From an uncultured Bacteroides sp. (lineage in GTDB: Bacteria; Bacteroidota; Bacteroidia; Bacteroidales; Bacteroidaceae): a stretch of 64,000 nucleotides of DNA. Each line of letters opens with the position of its first letter. Position 1 is the stretch's first letter. Of this stretch, positions 36,935 through 44,969 are shown in pieces. The DNA is taken from positions 2,418,001 to 2,482,000 of the forward strand of contig NZ_OY762899.1 of NCBI RefSeq assembly GCF_963666545.1, in the 5' to 3' direction. The notes under the pieces were generated by a model. It was not told where the DNA came from. It searched no databases and saw nothing but the letters and a program-made list of their open reading frames with translations. A program made the position numbers and the translations under genes.

Positions 36935-37915
36935 CTATTTTCTGAATTTCTGAGCAATATCTCTGTATGTAGGCATCTCAACGCCTTGCTCTTCGCCTAC
37001 TGTTATCATGTTGAAGAGCAATTCCTGTACTTCCGATTCGTGCCCCCGTTCTATGTCTTTTTGCATGGAAGCGGTACTTTCCGGGGCCAATTTGTCTATA
37101 ACTTTGAGGTTGTAGGCTACTAAATCTTCATTGAATGAGATACCTAGTTTAGCGCCCAAAGCCGCACTTTCTTTGGATAAACCGATGAAAGTATCACGTA
37201 TTTTGCCTTCTTTCTGAACTTCGCCCATCGGTACATCATAGTAAGCTCCGGTACATGCCATGGCCGATATGAAAGACCATTTAATGAATGTGTCCCGATT
37301 GATGTCGGGTGATATTTCGGCTTTAAGACCACTCTCTTGCAGATCTTTCTGTACTTTTTCCAGTAGCTCTTGTGCTACATCGGTTCCTTTGTGCGCGCCA
37401 AATACAAGACGAAAGATGCTTCCCATTTGGGTTACTTCTCCGGGAGCAGAGATAAAGCCCACGATGTAAATGCATCCATCCAATACGGTTACTTCGGGTA
37501 CAAGACGTTGTATTTTAGGTCCCGTGCCGTAAGCGTTGAGTATGGGAATCACAATGGTATCTTTGTGAGCGGCTCTGGCTATCAGGCTGATGATGGAATC
37601 AACAGAATAACCTTTGACGCAAACAAATATTACGTCGGCTTTTCCATTGTACTCTTCTGCCGTGCAGGCCGTCATGGGAATATTGTGTTTACCTTTCAAG
37701 CCTGATTTAAGTCTTAATCCTTCGCTCTGTATAGCCGCAAGTTGTTCTCCCCGGGCTATGCAAGTTACTTCTTTTCCTGCCAGCCACAGAAAAGCAGCTA
37801 TGTTGCCGCCTACTCCTCCGGTTCCGACTATCAGGTAGCGGAGGGCTGTTTTCTTTATGCTTCCGCAATAAGAACAACGTTCTTCTTGCTTTGTCTCATC
37901 CATTATTTTAGTCAT
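36935..37915 (-). CDS. 2-dehydropantoate 2-reductase (PanE/ApbA) family protein
   Basis: NADP-dependent reductase fold that in the type member reduces ketopantoate for pantothenate synthesis. The Rossmann motif RYLIVGTGGVGGNIA starts at about residue 26, the middle motif VIFVCVKGYSVDSI at about 95, and the C-terminal helical domain carries the SMQKDIERGHESEV motif (about 290) with the conserved Glu. An extra N-terminal CSYCGS (Cys 14 and 17) before the Rossmann fold is unusual and may be a start-site artefact or a metal-binding add-on. It is first in the operon with the acetyltransferase and lgt. Ketopantoate reductase activity is likely but not certain. Confidence 0.82.
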   Translation of the reverse strand: MTKIMDETKQEERCSYCGSIKKTALRYLIVGTGGVGGNIAAFLWLAGKEVTCIARGEQLAAIQSEGLRLKSGLKGKHNIPMTACTAEEYNGKADVIFVCVKGYSVDSIISLIARAAHKDTIVIPILNAYGTGPKIQRLVPEVTVLDGCIYIVGFISAPGEVTQMGSIFRLVFGAHKGTDVAQELLEKVQKDLQESGLKAEISPDINRDTFIKWSFISAMACTGAYYDVPMGEVQKEGKIRDTFIGLSKESAALGAKLGISFNEDLVAYNLKVIDKLAPESTASMQKDIERGHESEVQELLFNMITVGEEQGVEMPTYRDIAQKFRK

Positions 37916-37995
37916 ATTCTTTTGTTTTTATTAGCGCCTACTTCTTCTTTTTCTGAATGTGCAGAGAGTCTGTTTTATTTTCTGCACGTCTGCTT

Positions 37996-38027
37996 CAAAG
38001 TTAAGAGTGGCTTTTAAACTTAATCAA
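37996..38027 (-). promoter_or_regulatory. Promoter of the reductase-acetyltransferase-lgt operon
   Basis: On the minus strand a TTG box (complement of 38025-38027) is followed after 21 bases by TAACTTTG (37996-38003). The start codon is about 80 bases further on. Confidence 0.58.
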
Positions 38028-38083
38028 TGAACAACTCAATGGGGCAAAAGATGATTTTGGTAAACAGGAAAAAGGTACTTCAG

Positions 38084-39187
38084 CTATACGTTGAAACGGA
38101 AATGCATGATGTCTCCGTCTTCAGCTACGTACTCTTTTCCTTCCACATTGAGTTTCCCGGCCTCGCGAACAGCTGCCTCGGAGCCATATTTTATAAAATC
38201 GTTGTATTTGATAACTTCGGCGCGAATGAAACCTTTTTCAAAGTCGGTGTGAATCACAGCTGCACACTGAGGTGCTTTGCTGCCTTTTAGATAGGTCCAT
38301 GCGCGGACTTCCTGCACACCGGCGGTGAAGTATGTTTCCAGATTGAGTAATTTATAGGCGGCTTTGATTAAGCGTGCCACACCCGATTCTTTCAAGCCTA
38401 TTTCGTTGAGGAACATTTCGCGTTCTTCATACGTCTCGAATTCGGCTATTTCTGATTCTATTTTGGCTGCTACGACTAGTATATCGGCATTCTCATCTTT
38501 CACCGCTTCGCGGATCATCTCTACATATTTATTTCCGCTTACGGCGCTTTTCTCGTCCACATTGCACACGTAGAGCACCGGTTTACTGGTCAACAAAAAG
38601 AGTTCTTTTGCTATTTTCTGTTCGTCTTTTGTCTCGAATTCTACTGTGCGGGCCGATTTACCTTGTTCCAGAGCTTCTTTATATCGGCTTAACACCTCAT
38701 AGGTTTGCTTGGCAACCTTGTCGCCACCTGTCTGAGCCTGTTTCTGCACTTTCTGCATGCGGCTTTCTATGGTGTCGAGGTCTTTCAATTGCAGTTCGTA
38801 ATCAATGATTTCTTTGTCGCGAACGGGGTTTACACTACCGTCAACGTGCGTCACGTTATCATCATCAAAACAACGCAGTACGTGCAAGATCGCATCCGTT
38901 TCACGAATGTTGGCTAAGAATTTATTGCCAAGGCCTTCACCTTTGCTTGCACCCTTTACCAGTCCGGCAATGTCTACAATTTCTACCGTAGTAGGAACAA
39001 TGCGTTGTGGATTCACTAGCTCAGAAAGCTTGTTTAAGCGTTCGTCGGGTACGGTTATTACACCCACATTCGGTTCTATCGTACAGAAAGGAAAGTTTGC
39101 AGCCTGTGCCTTAGCATTCGACAAGCAATTGAAAAGAGTCGATTTACCTACGTTCGGTAACCCGACTATACCACATTGTAAAGCCAT
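38084..39187 (-). CDS. ychF: Redox-regulated ATPase/GTPase YchF
   Basis: Universal Obg-related P-loop NTPase that binds ribosomes. The 367-residue protein has the P-loop GLPNVGKSTLF (about residue 8), the G3 region VDIAGLVKGASKGEGLGNKF (about 72), a coiled-coil insert, and a C-terminal TGS domain (EVRAWTYLKGSKAPQCAAVIHTDFEKGFIRAEV, shown as a region around residue 295). The length is standard. It is a single-gene unit with a very good promoter. Confidence 0.96.
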   Translation of the reverse strand: MALQCGIVGLPNVGKSTLFNCLSNAKAQAANFPFCTIEPNVGVITVPDERLNKLSELVNPQRIVPTTVEIVDIAGLVKGASKGEGLGNKFLANIRETDAILHVLRCFDDDNVTHVDGSVNPVRDKEIIDYELQLKDLDTIESRMQKVQKQAQTGGDKVAKQTYEVLSRYKEALEQGKSARTVEFETKDEQKIAKELFLLTSKPVLYVCNVDEKSAVSGNKYVEMIREAVKDENADILVVAAKIESEIAEFETYEEREMFLNEIGLKESGVARLIKAAYKLLNLETYFTAGVQEVRAWTYLKGSKAPQCAAVIHTDFEKGFIRAEVIKYNDFIKYGSEAAVREAGKLNVEGKEYVAEDGDIMHFRFNV

Positions 39188-39227
39188 TATTATTTAATTA
39201 TTCTTTTATTTTAAGCGTATAACGAGG

Positions 39228-39258
39228 CAAAAGTACAAATTATTCGGGGTAATGCAAA
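39228..39258 (-). promoter_or_regulatory. Promoter of ychF
   Basis: On the minus strand TTTG (complement of 39255-39258) is followed after 19 bases by TACTTTTG (39228-39235). Both boxes and the spacing match the Bacteroides housekeeping promoter, about 40 bases before the start codon. Confidence 0.75.
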
Positions 39259-39562
39259 GAATATCGTCATTGTTCCTGATAAAAGGGTAGGGTAGTGCTC
39301 TCTTTTATACAATTCTGTTACGCATCAACAAGCTTTGCCCGAACATAATCTTGAGCAAAAGTTTTGTTTTTTGGTGAACTTAACTTGGCGGAAGGGGCTG
39401 CTTCTATGAGAGGATAGATCTTTACAAAGTCATTCATGCGAACGTTTTGAGCTACTTTTTGTCAAGAGACGATTTATTCATTCTTAACTCTTGCATGGAA
39501 CCAGCACTCATTTTTAGAGCGATAGAGCAATGGGAAGTTATTCTTATTGATGTTTTGATGAA

Positions 39563-39672
39563 AGACGGTGGCGTTTTTGAAAAGTGCAACCGTCTTTTCC
39601 ATGAAGTGCAACCGTCTTTGGGGTGAACTGCACGGTTCTCTTTCTTAATCTGCACCGTTCAGTTGCTTGCTG
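39563..39672. repeat. 11/22-base periodic intergenic array B
   Basis: Cut every 11 bases from 39563 the words are AGACGGTGGCG, TTTTTGAAAAG, TGCAACCGTCT, TTTCCATGAAG, TGCAACCGTCT, TTGGGGTGAAC, TGCACGGTTCT, CTTTCTTAATC, TGCACCGTTCA, GTTGCTTGCTG. TGCA therefore recurs at exactly 22-base steps (39585, 39607, 39629, 39651), alternating with TTTnnnTGAA-like words. The first word is nearly the reverse complement of TGCAACCGTCT. AAGTGCAACCGTCTTT occurs twice without change (39582, 39604). No coding frame explains it. Confidence 0.87.
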
Positions 39673-39712
39673 GCGAGGGTCGTCTGGTCTGTTGCGTGAG
39701 GTATTTACAAAA

Positions 39713-39740
39713 AAAGAGGATACTTGCAAGCATCCTCTTT
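39713..39740 (-). terminator. Strong intrinsic terminator hairpin
   Basis: A 9-base perfect stem (39713-39721 with 39732-39740) and 10-base loop, followed on the minus strand by seven T. Confidence 0.75.
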
Positions 39741-39775
39741 CTATCTCAGTTTAATCTGAATCTATTTTATTATTA
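39713..39775 (-). ncRNA. Candidate small RNA of about 60 nt
   Basis: On the minus strand a TTG box (complement of 39810-39812), a 20-base spacer and TATATTTG (39782-39789) form a full promoter pointing left. About 35 bases after the expected start comes a hairpin with AAAGAGGAT (39713-39721) and ATCCTCTTT (39732-39740), followed on this strand by a T-run. No start codon with a meaningful frame lies between. The unit therefore looks like a very short independent transcript; nothing shows what it does. Confidence 0.42.
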
Positions 39776-39837
39776 CGATTACAAATATACTACATTTGAG
39801 ATCGAATGTCAAGTGTTTATTGAAAAATAATTCTTTC

Positions 39838-39853
39838 TGTTTCACGTGGCACA
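39838..39853. promoter_or_regulatory. Degenerate parS-like site
   Basis: TGTTTCACGTGGCACA matches 14 of 16 positions of the ParB-binding consensus TGTTTCACGTGAAACA; the left half is perfect and the right half has two changes. It is not inside a gene. A much better match is at 49215. Confidence 0.35.
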
Positions 39854-39885
39854 AAAAAGGCCGGGAGTAAAGTCCGGCCTTTTTT
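39853..39885. terminator. Strong bidirectional intrinsic terminator
   Basis: AAAAAAGGCCGG (39853-39864) and CCGGCCTTTTTT (39874-39885) form a perfect GC-core stem with A/T tails. It could end the DUF3836 transcript from the right, about 150 bases after that stop codon, and anything coming from the left (a plus-strand TACATTTG box is at 39791-39798). Confidence 0.9.
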
Positions 39886-40037
39886 AGAGATTTCTGAAAG
39901 CAGGAGAGGAGAGAGGGTGCGTTGAGCCCTTATTTCCATATTCACCTGCTTACTTCATGTTAATGTTAGGTTAATTAGAGAGTGTTTTGTTTTTAATTAG
40001 GTTTAACTGATTTACGTATTAATGATTTACTGATTGA

Positions 40038-40430
40038 TTATAATTTGGGGGCTTCCATGACAACTGTCATTTCAGGAACCAATATGTATTCAGCTTTTTT
40101 ATTGTTCCATTTATAATATTCAGTCGTTACGTTTGCACCTTCATATTTGTAGCGGATGCATAAGTCATTTTCCCAACTGTTTTTGATGTTACTCCACTTC
40201 ATCGTCTCATTTTGGATCATTCTCTTTTGTGCGTCATACGCATAATTATATTTGATGTAGTTGGACAAACTTTCGCCATCTTGCTTATAAACTGTCTGCC
40301 CGATGAGAAGACCATCTTTTTGCTCAGAATTGTAGATCAAGTTATTGTCGTTCCTTGCAGAAACGCTCAAAGTACATGCCATGGTTATGACTGATAGTAC
40401 TACTGTTTTTAAAAATACTTTTGTTTTCAT
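40038..40430 (-). CDS. DUF3836 family small exported protein
   Basis: A 130-residue Bacteroides-type protein with a signal peptide (MKTKVFLKTVVLSVITMACTLSVSA). The mature part has YNY-AYDAQKRMIQNETMKW and RYKYEGANVTTEYYKWNNKK segments, which resemble the short Tyr/Asp-rich repeats of DUF3836 proteins. The family has no known function; periplasmic or surface location is expected. It stands alone between two long non-coding stretches and has a -7 box (TATATTTG on the minus strand) at 40491-40498. Confidence 0.75.
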   Translation of the reverse strand: MKTKVFLKTVVLSVITMACTLSVSARNDNNLIYNSEQKDGLLIGQTVYKQDGESLSNYIKYNYAYDAQKRMIQNETMKWSNIKNSWENDLCIRYKYEGANVTTEYYKWNNKKAEYILVPEMTVVMEAPKL

Positions 40431-40490
40431 GATCGTACGTTGTTTAGGTTGATTATATCATATATCTACTAGTTGTGTTGAAATACAGTG

Positions 40491-40498
40491 CAAATATA
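40491..40498 (-). promoter_or_regulatory. Probable -7 box of the DUF3836 gene
   Basis: The minus strand reads TATATTTG, matching TAnnTTTG, about 60 bases before the start codon. Confidence 0.5.
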
Positions 40499-40865
40499 GA
40501 TATTGATCTGACATAAATGAATTAATATGCCGAAATTATTCTTAATATGATATTGTGTATATTGCTTATTGATTCCATAATGGCAATATAAATGGATAAT
40601 AAATATCCGGTAATATTGCTTTATCGGGGTGGAGTGAGCAGTAAGTATTCTAAGTGATTACTTTGGTTGCTTTTTGCAAGGAAGTTAAATAAAGTTATAG
40701 GAAAGAGGCGTTTTATTTTCGTAATATTCAGTTCAGGAATGTCTCTCTTTTGTAGACCTTTTTTAGTTCAATAGATCTTTTTATAATTGGGGACTAGCCC
40801 TTCTTTACTAAATTCAGAAGAAGAAAGATAGAGTAATTTGCAGCTAGTACCTCTAACTTATTACT

Positions 40866-40923
40866 TTATATGCCCTAACAATATGCGTAAAAAGGCATTT
40901 ACACATATTGCTAGGGCATATAA
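40866..40923. repeat. Large imperfect hairpin downstream of polA
   Basis: TATATGCCCTAACAATATG (40867-40885) is the reverse complement of CATATTGCTAGGGCATATA (40904-40922) except for one base, and pairing continues into the loop after one mismatch (GTAAA with TTTAC). There is no T-run on the polA strand, so it is not a classical terminator although it lies about 90 bases after the polA stop. It could be a short mobile palindrome or a structured RNA end. Confidence 0.6.
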
Positions 40924-41011
40924 CTTTAGATGATGATAGTCACTTTGCTATTGTGGCTTATGATGAAGAAATATAAAGCAAGGGGTTGATCTCTTAAATC
41001 TAAAGGCTTTC

Positions 41012-43843
41012 TCAATGAGCTTCAAGCCAGTTCTTTCCCCATCCGCAATCCGCTTTTAGTGGTACATGCATCAGATATGCTTTTTCCATTTCTTCGATCA
41101 CAATCTGTTGCACATACTCTTTTTCCTCGAGTGGCACGCTGAAGTTCAACTCATCATGCACCTGTAGAATCATTTTCGCTTTCAGTTTTTCGGTTCTGAA
41201 GCGTTTGTAAATACTGGCCATGGCTACTTTAATGATGTCGGCGGCGCTTCCTTGTATAGGGGCGTTGATGGCATTTCGCTCTGCATACCCTCTTACAACA
41301 GCATTTCTCGAATTGATATCCGGCAAAAAACGTTTTCGATGAAACATCGTTTCCACGTATCCCTTCTCTCTGGCCACTTCTATACTCTTTTCCATGTATG
41401 TTTTCACTTGTGGATAGGTGGCGAAGTACCCATCAATCAATTCTTTAGCCTCTTTTCGATCCACATTCATTCGCTCTGCCAATCCAAATACAGAAATACC
41501 GTAAATAATGCCGAAGTTTGCCGTTTTAGCTTTACGGCGCATGTCAGAGTTTACCTCTTTAATATCTATTTTATAAATCTTGGCGGCAGTGGCAGAGTGG
41601 ATATCATACCCACTGAGGAAGGCATCAATCATATTTTTATCTTCACTTAAATGTGCCATGATGCGTAGTTCTATCTGTGAATAATCTGCAGAGAAAAACA
41701 GACAATCATCATCTGGGATAAAGGCTTTGCGTATCTCCTTTCCATCTTCATCACGAATCGGAATGTTTTGCAAGTTTGGATTACTGGAACTTAATCTTCC
41801 GGTGGAGGTCACTGTTTGATTAAATGATGTGTGCACTCTTCCCGTTTTGGGATTGATAAGGAGTGGGAGGGCATCAACATAGGTACCGAGTAATTTCTTT
41901 AACCCCCTGTAATCAAGTATTTTTTCTACTATTTCGTGCTTGTGGCGCATGCTTTCAAGTACTTCTTCGGACGTTACATATTGTCCGGTTTTTGTTTTCT
42001 TGGCTTTGTCCATAATCTTTAGCCGGTCGAACAATATTTCACCGACTTGTTTGGGGGAGGCAATGTTGAATTCCTGTCCTGCTAGTTGGTATATCTCCTG
42101 TTCAATAGTGAGCAATCTTTTGGTAAATAGTTCGGACGTTTTCTTCAAGGCATCCGTATCCAGGCGAACACCATTGCTTTCAATGTCTACTAAAACAGGA
42201 ACAAGTGGCATTTCAATTCCATAGAACAATTCTTCCGCATCGTTTGCTTTGAGTTCTTTCTCCAGAATGTTTTTTAGTTTGAGTGTCACGTCGGCATCTT
42301 CGCATGCATAGAGATAAACTTCTTCGGGAGAAAGGTCGCGCATGTTTTTTTGGTTCTTTCCTTTTGCTCCAATTAATTCGTCGATGTGGACTGTTTGGTA
42401 GTGCAGGTAAATTTCCGCCATATAATCCATGCCATGTCTCAACTCTGGTTGAAGAATATAATGAGCCACCATTGTGTCGAAGAGTTTTCCTCTTACCTCA
42501 ATACCATAATTTTGGAGTACCAACATGTCGTACTTGATATTCTGTCCAACTTTTAATGATTGCTCATTTTCGAAGAGCGGACGGAACTCATTTACAATCT
42601 TTAACGTTTCTTCCCGATCAGCAGGTACTGGTACATAAAATGCTTGATTCTCCAGATAGCTAAAGCTCATTCCTACCAGTTCCGCCTCCATTGGGTCTGT
42701 TCCGGTAGTCTCCGTATCTAACGAGAGAATTTCTGTTGTCAGTAACTTTTGAATTAATTCATGCCTTTTCTCCTGATTATCAATGAGTTGATAGTCCACA
42801 ATTGAAAGATCTAAACGCTCTAGATTCGTTTTAAATTCCTCAACTGCATCATTGGGCGTAAAAACGTCAAAGAGATTGCCTTGAATAGGAGCATTCGGAG
42901 CTTCTTGCGACTTGCTTCTTTTGGACGATGAATTGGCTTCGCTACTTGTCCCATTATTTTGCCCCTCTTTTTTGAAGACCCGATCAATCAATGTTCGGAA
43001 TTCCATTTCCTCGAAAATTTTTCGGAGGGACTCTTCGTCTGCTTGTTCCCGAATGAGTGCATTCATCTCGAGTGCGATAGGAACATCTATTTTTATGGTA
43101 GCCAGAAATTTGGAGAAAGTGATCATCTCTTTGTTTGCTTCCACTTTTGTTTTTATTGCCCCCTTTAGTTGATCGGTATTTGCTAAAAGGTTTTCGATGC
43201 TTCCAAATTCGGCAATTAGTTTCTGGGCGGTTTTTTCACCCACGCCCGGGCATCCGGGAATATTATCAGAGGAGTCGCCCATCAACCCAAGCATGTCGAT
43301 TACTTGTGCCGGCGACTGAATATCAAATTTCGCTTTTATCTGTTCAATGCCCATTACTTCGAACTCTTTGTCACCATATTTGGGGCGATACATAAATACA
43401 TTCTCTGTAACGAGCTGTCCATAATCTTTATCGGGTGTCATCATGTAAGTGGTGATTCCCTGCTTTCCGGCTTCAGTAGCAAGTGTACCTATTACGTCGT
43501 CGGCTTCAAAACCTGCAACTTCAAGAATTGGTATTTTGTATGCACGAATAATCTCTTTAATGATTGGCACAGAGAGTCGGATGGCTTCCGGAGTTTCTTC
43601 TCGTTGAGCCTTGTATTGCTCATAAGCTTCGTGACGGAAAGTTGGTCCGGCCGGATCAAACGCTACACCAATGTGTGTGGGTTGTTCTTTCTTTAGCACA
43701 TCTTCAAGTGTATTTACAAAACCAAGTACTGCAGATGTGTTGAATCCTTTCGAATTTATCCGTGGATTTTTAATGAATGCATAGTATGCTCTGTATATAA
43801 GTGCGTAAGCATCTAATAGGAAAAGTTTGCTATTTTTGTTCAT
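41012..43843 (-). CDS. polA: DNA polymerase I
   Basis: Repair and Okazaki-fragment polymerase. The frame is open from 43984, but the ATG at 43843 (MNKNSKLFLLDAYALIYRAYYAF) starts the conserved 5'-nuclease domain and gives 943 residues; an ATG at 43861 is also possible. There are three domains. The 5'-3' nuclease is at about 1-300 (AGFEADDVIGTLA). The 3'-5' exonuclease at about 370-540 keeps the acidic LSLDTETTGTD motif and so is probably active. The polymerase at about 560-943 has DYSQIELRIMAHLS, RRKAKTANFGIIYG and QVHDELNF. It is divergent from the polyprenyl synthetase gene. Confidence 0.96.
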   Translation of the reverse strand: MNKNSKLFLLDAYALIYRAYYAFIKNPRINSKGFNTSAVLGFVNTLEDVLKKEQPTHIGVAFDPAGPTFRHEAYEQYKAQREETPEAIRLSVPIIKEIIRAYKIPILEVAGFEADDVIGTLATEAGKQGITTYMMTPDKDYGQLVTENVFMYRPKYGDKEFEVMGIEQIKAKFDIQSPAQVIDMLGLMGDSSDNIPGCPGVGEKTAQKLIAEFGSIENLLANTDQLKGAIKTKVEANKEMITFSKFLATIKIDVPIALEMNALIREQADEESLRKIFEEMEFRTLIDRVFKKEGQNNGTSSEANSSSKRSKSQEAPNAPIQGNLFDVFTPNDAVEEFKTNLERLDLSIVDYQLIDNQEKRHELIQKLLTTEILSLDTETTGTDPMEAELVGMSFSYLENQAFYVPVPADREETLKIVNEFRPLFENEQSLKVGQNIKYDMLVLQNYGIEVRGKLFDTMVAHYILQPELRHGMDYMAEIYLHYQTVHIDELIGAKGKNQKNMRDLSPEEVYLYACEDADVTLKLKNILEKELKANDAEELFYGIEMPLVPVLVDIESNGVRLDTDALKKTSELFTKRLLTIEQEIYQLAGQEFNIASPKQVGEILFDRLKIMDKAKKTKTGQYVTSEEVLESMRHKHEIVEKILDYRGLKKLLGTYVDALPLLINPKTGRVHTSFNQTVTSTGRLSSSNPNLQNIPIRDEDGKEIRKAFIPDDDCLFFSADYSQIELRIMAHLSEDKNMIDAFLSGYDIHSATAAKIYKIDIKEVNSDMRRKAKTANFGIIYGISVFGLAERMNVDRKEAKELIDGYFATYPQVKTYMEKSIEVAREKGYVETMFHRKRFLPDINSRNAVVRGYAERNAINAPIQGSAADIIKVAMASIYKRFRTEKLKAKMILQVHDELNFSVPLEEKEYVQQIVIEEMEKAYLMHVPLKADCGWGKNWLEAH

Positions 43844-43902
43844 CTTTAAGAGTTTTTTCATGGTAAAAGTACAAAAAAATACCGTATTAATTGTTTTATT
43901 AT

Positions 43903-43910
43903 TACTTTTG
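43903..43910 (+). promoter_or_regulatory. -7 box of the polyprenyl synthetase promoter
   Basis: TACTTTTG matches TAnnTTTG and lies 18 bases before the ATG, giving a very short leader. Confidence 0.5.
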
Positions 43911-43928
43911 TAGCCAAATAGTGTTCTT

Positions 43929-44903
43929 ATGGATGGCTTATCTCTTATTAAATTCCCAATTGTCGATGAACTGGTGGATTTCAAAAATCTATTTGATCAT
44001 TCATTGTCTAGTTCGAATCCTTTGCTTGCCGGTGTTATTGAGCACTTACGACAGAGGAATGGGAAGATGATGCGCCCTATTTTGGTGTTACTTGTTGCCA
44101 AACTTTATGGGGAGATTAAGCCCGTAACTCTGCATGCTGCGGTTTCATTAGAGCTGCTCCATACGGCAAGTTTAGTGCACGATGATGTGGTAGATGAAAG
44201 TACTGAGCGTCGGGGTCAGCTTTCTGTTAATGCTATTTTCAATAACAAGGTAGCCGTTCTTACCGGGGATTATCTGCTTGCTACTTGTCTGGTTCAGGCC
44301 GGGAAGACAATGAATCACGAGATTATTGATGTCGTTTCTAAACTTGGACAAGACTTGTCTGAGGGCGAATTGCTACAATTATCCAACGTTAGTAATCCTA
44401 TCTTTTCAGAGAAAATTTACTTTGATGTAATTCGTAAAAAAACAGCTGCATTGTTTGCTACTTGCACCAAAGCTGCTGCGCTTTCGGTAGATGCAGATTC
44501 AACTAAGACAGAATATGCCCGTCTTTTGGGTGAGTATATTGGTGTTTGTTTTCAGATCAAAGACGATATCTTCGACTATTCCGATAGTAGAGAAATAGGA
44601 AAGCCTACAGGCAATGACATGCTTGAAGGAAAACTAACTCTTCCTGTTATCTATGCGTTGAATAACACTGAGAATGAGGAGGCTAGGGGAGTGGCGGTAA
44701 AGGTAAAAAGTGGTGTTGCTACTACCGATGAGATAGCCGATTTGATTGCTTTCACTAAAGCAAGCGGAGGCATTGAATATGCTCAAAATGTGATGTTCGA
44801 ATATAAGCAAAAGGCTTTGGATCTACTAGCCCAATTGCCCGATTCCGCTGTGAAAACTTCTCTGCAGGCTTATCTTGATTATGTTGTAGATAGGCACAAA
44901 TAA
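43929..44903 (+). CDS. ispB: Polyprenyl diphosphate synthase (octaprenyl-type)
   Basis: Elongates isoprenoid chains from isopentenyl diphosphate, probably for the menaquinone side chain. The 324-residue protein has both aspartate-rich motifs: HDDVVDESTERRGQ (first DDxxD, about residue 83) and QIKDDIFDYSD (second, about 210). It also has RPILVLLVAKL (about 50) and the KxxR-type basic residues. The residue pattern cannot fix the product chain length. It is a single-gene unit, followed by a hairpin, and converges on deoC. Confidence 0.88.
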   Translation: MDGLSLIKFPIVDELVDFKNLFDHSLSSSNPLLAGVIEHLRQRNGKMMRPILVLLVAKLYGEIKPVTLHAAVSLELLHTASLVHDDVVDESTERRGQLSVNAIFNNKVAVLTGDYLLATCLVQAGKTMNHEIIDVVSKLGQDLSEGELLQLSNVSNPIFSEKIYFDVIRKKTAALFATCTKAAALSVDADSTKTEYARLLGEYIGVCFQIKDDIFDYSDSREIGKPTGNDMLEGKLTLPVIYALNNTENEEARGVAVKVKSGVATTDEIADLIAFTKASGGIEYAQNVMFEYKQKALDLLAQLPDSAVKTSLQAYLDYVVDRHK

Positions 44904-44906
44904 AAA

Positions 44907-44944
44907 TGCCGTGTCATCTACATTTACTTGCAGATAACACGACA
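44907..44944. terminator. Hairpin between the polyprenyl synthetase gene and deoC
   Basis: TGCCGTGTCATCT (44907-44919) pairs with AGATAACACGACA (44932-44944) in 11 of 13 positions with a 12-base loop, between converging genes. Confidence 0.6.
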
Positions 44945-44969
44945 TAAGTTCTTTGATTCTTCTATTTTG

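Larger units (their letters stand above)
39188..40037. other. Long non-coding stretch between ychF and the DUF3836 gene
   Basis: No convincing gene. It holds the ychF promoter, an 11/22-base periodic array (39563-39672), a short promoter-to-terminator unit on the minus strand (39713-39812), a degenerate parS-like site (39838-39853) and a strong terminator hairpin (39853-39885). The 39886-40037 part shows nothing I can name. Confidence 0.6.
40431..41011. other. Non-coding stretch between the DUF3836 gene and polA
   Basis: Holds the DUF3836 promoter and a large imperfect inverted repeat at 40866-40923. The middle (about 40550-40860) has no open frame, hairpin or repeat that I can support. Confidence 0.5.

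Noticed and set aside
43844-43984. N-terminal extension of polA to 43984
   Set aside because: The extension runs into the promoter region of the divergent gene and the conserved polymerase start is at 43843.
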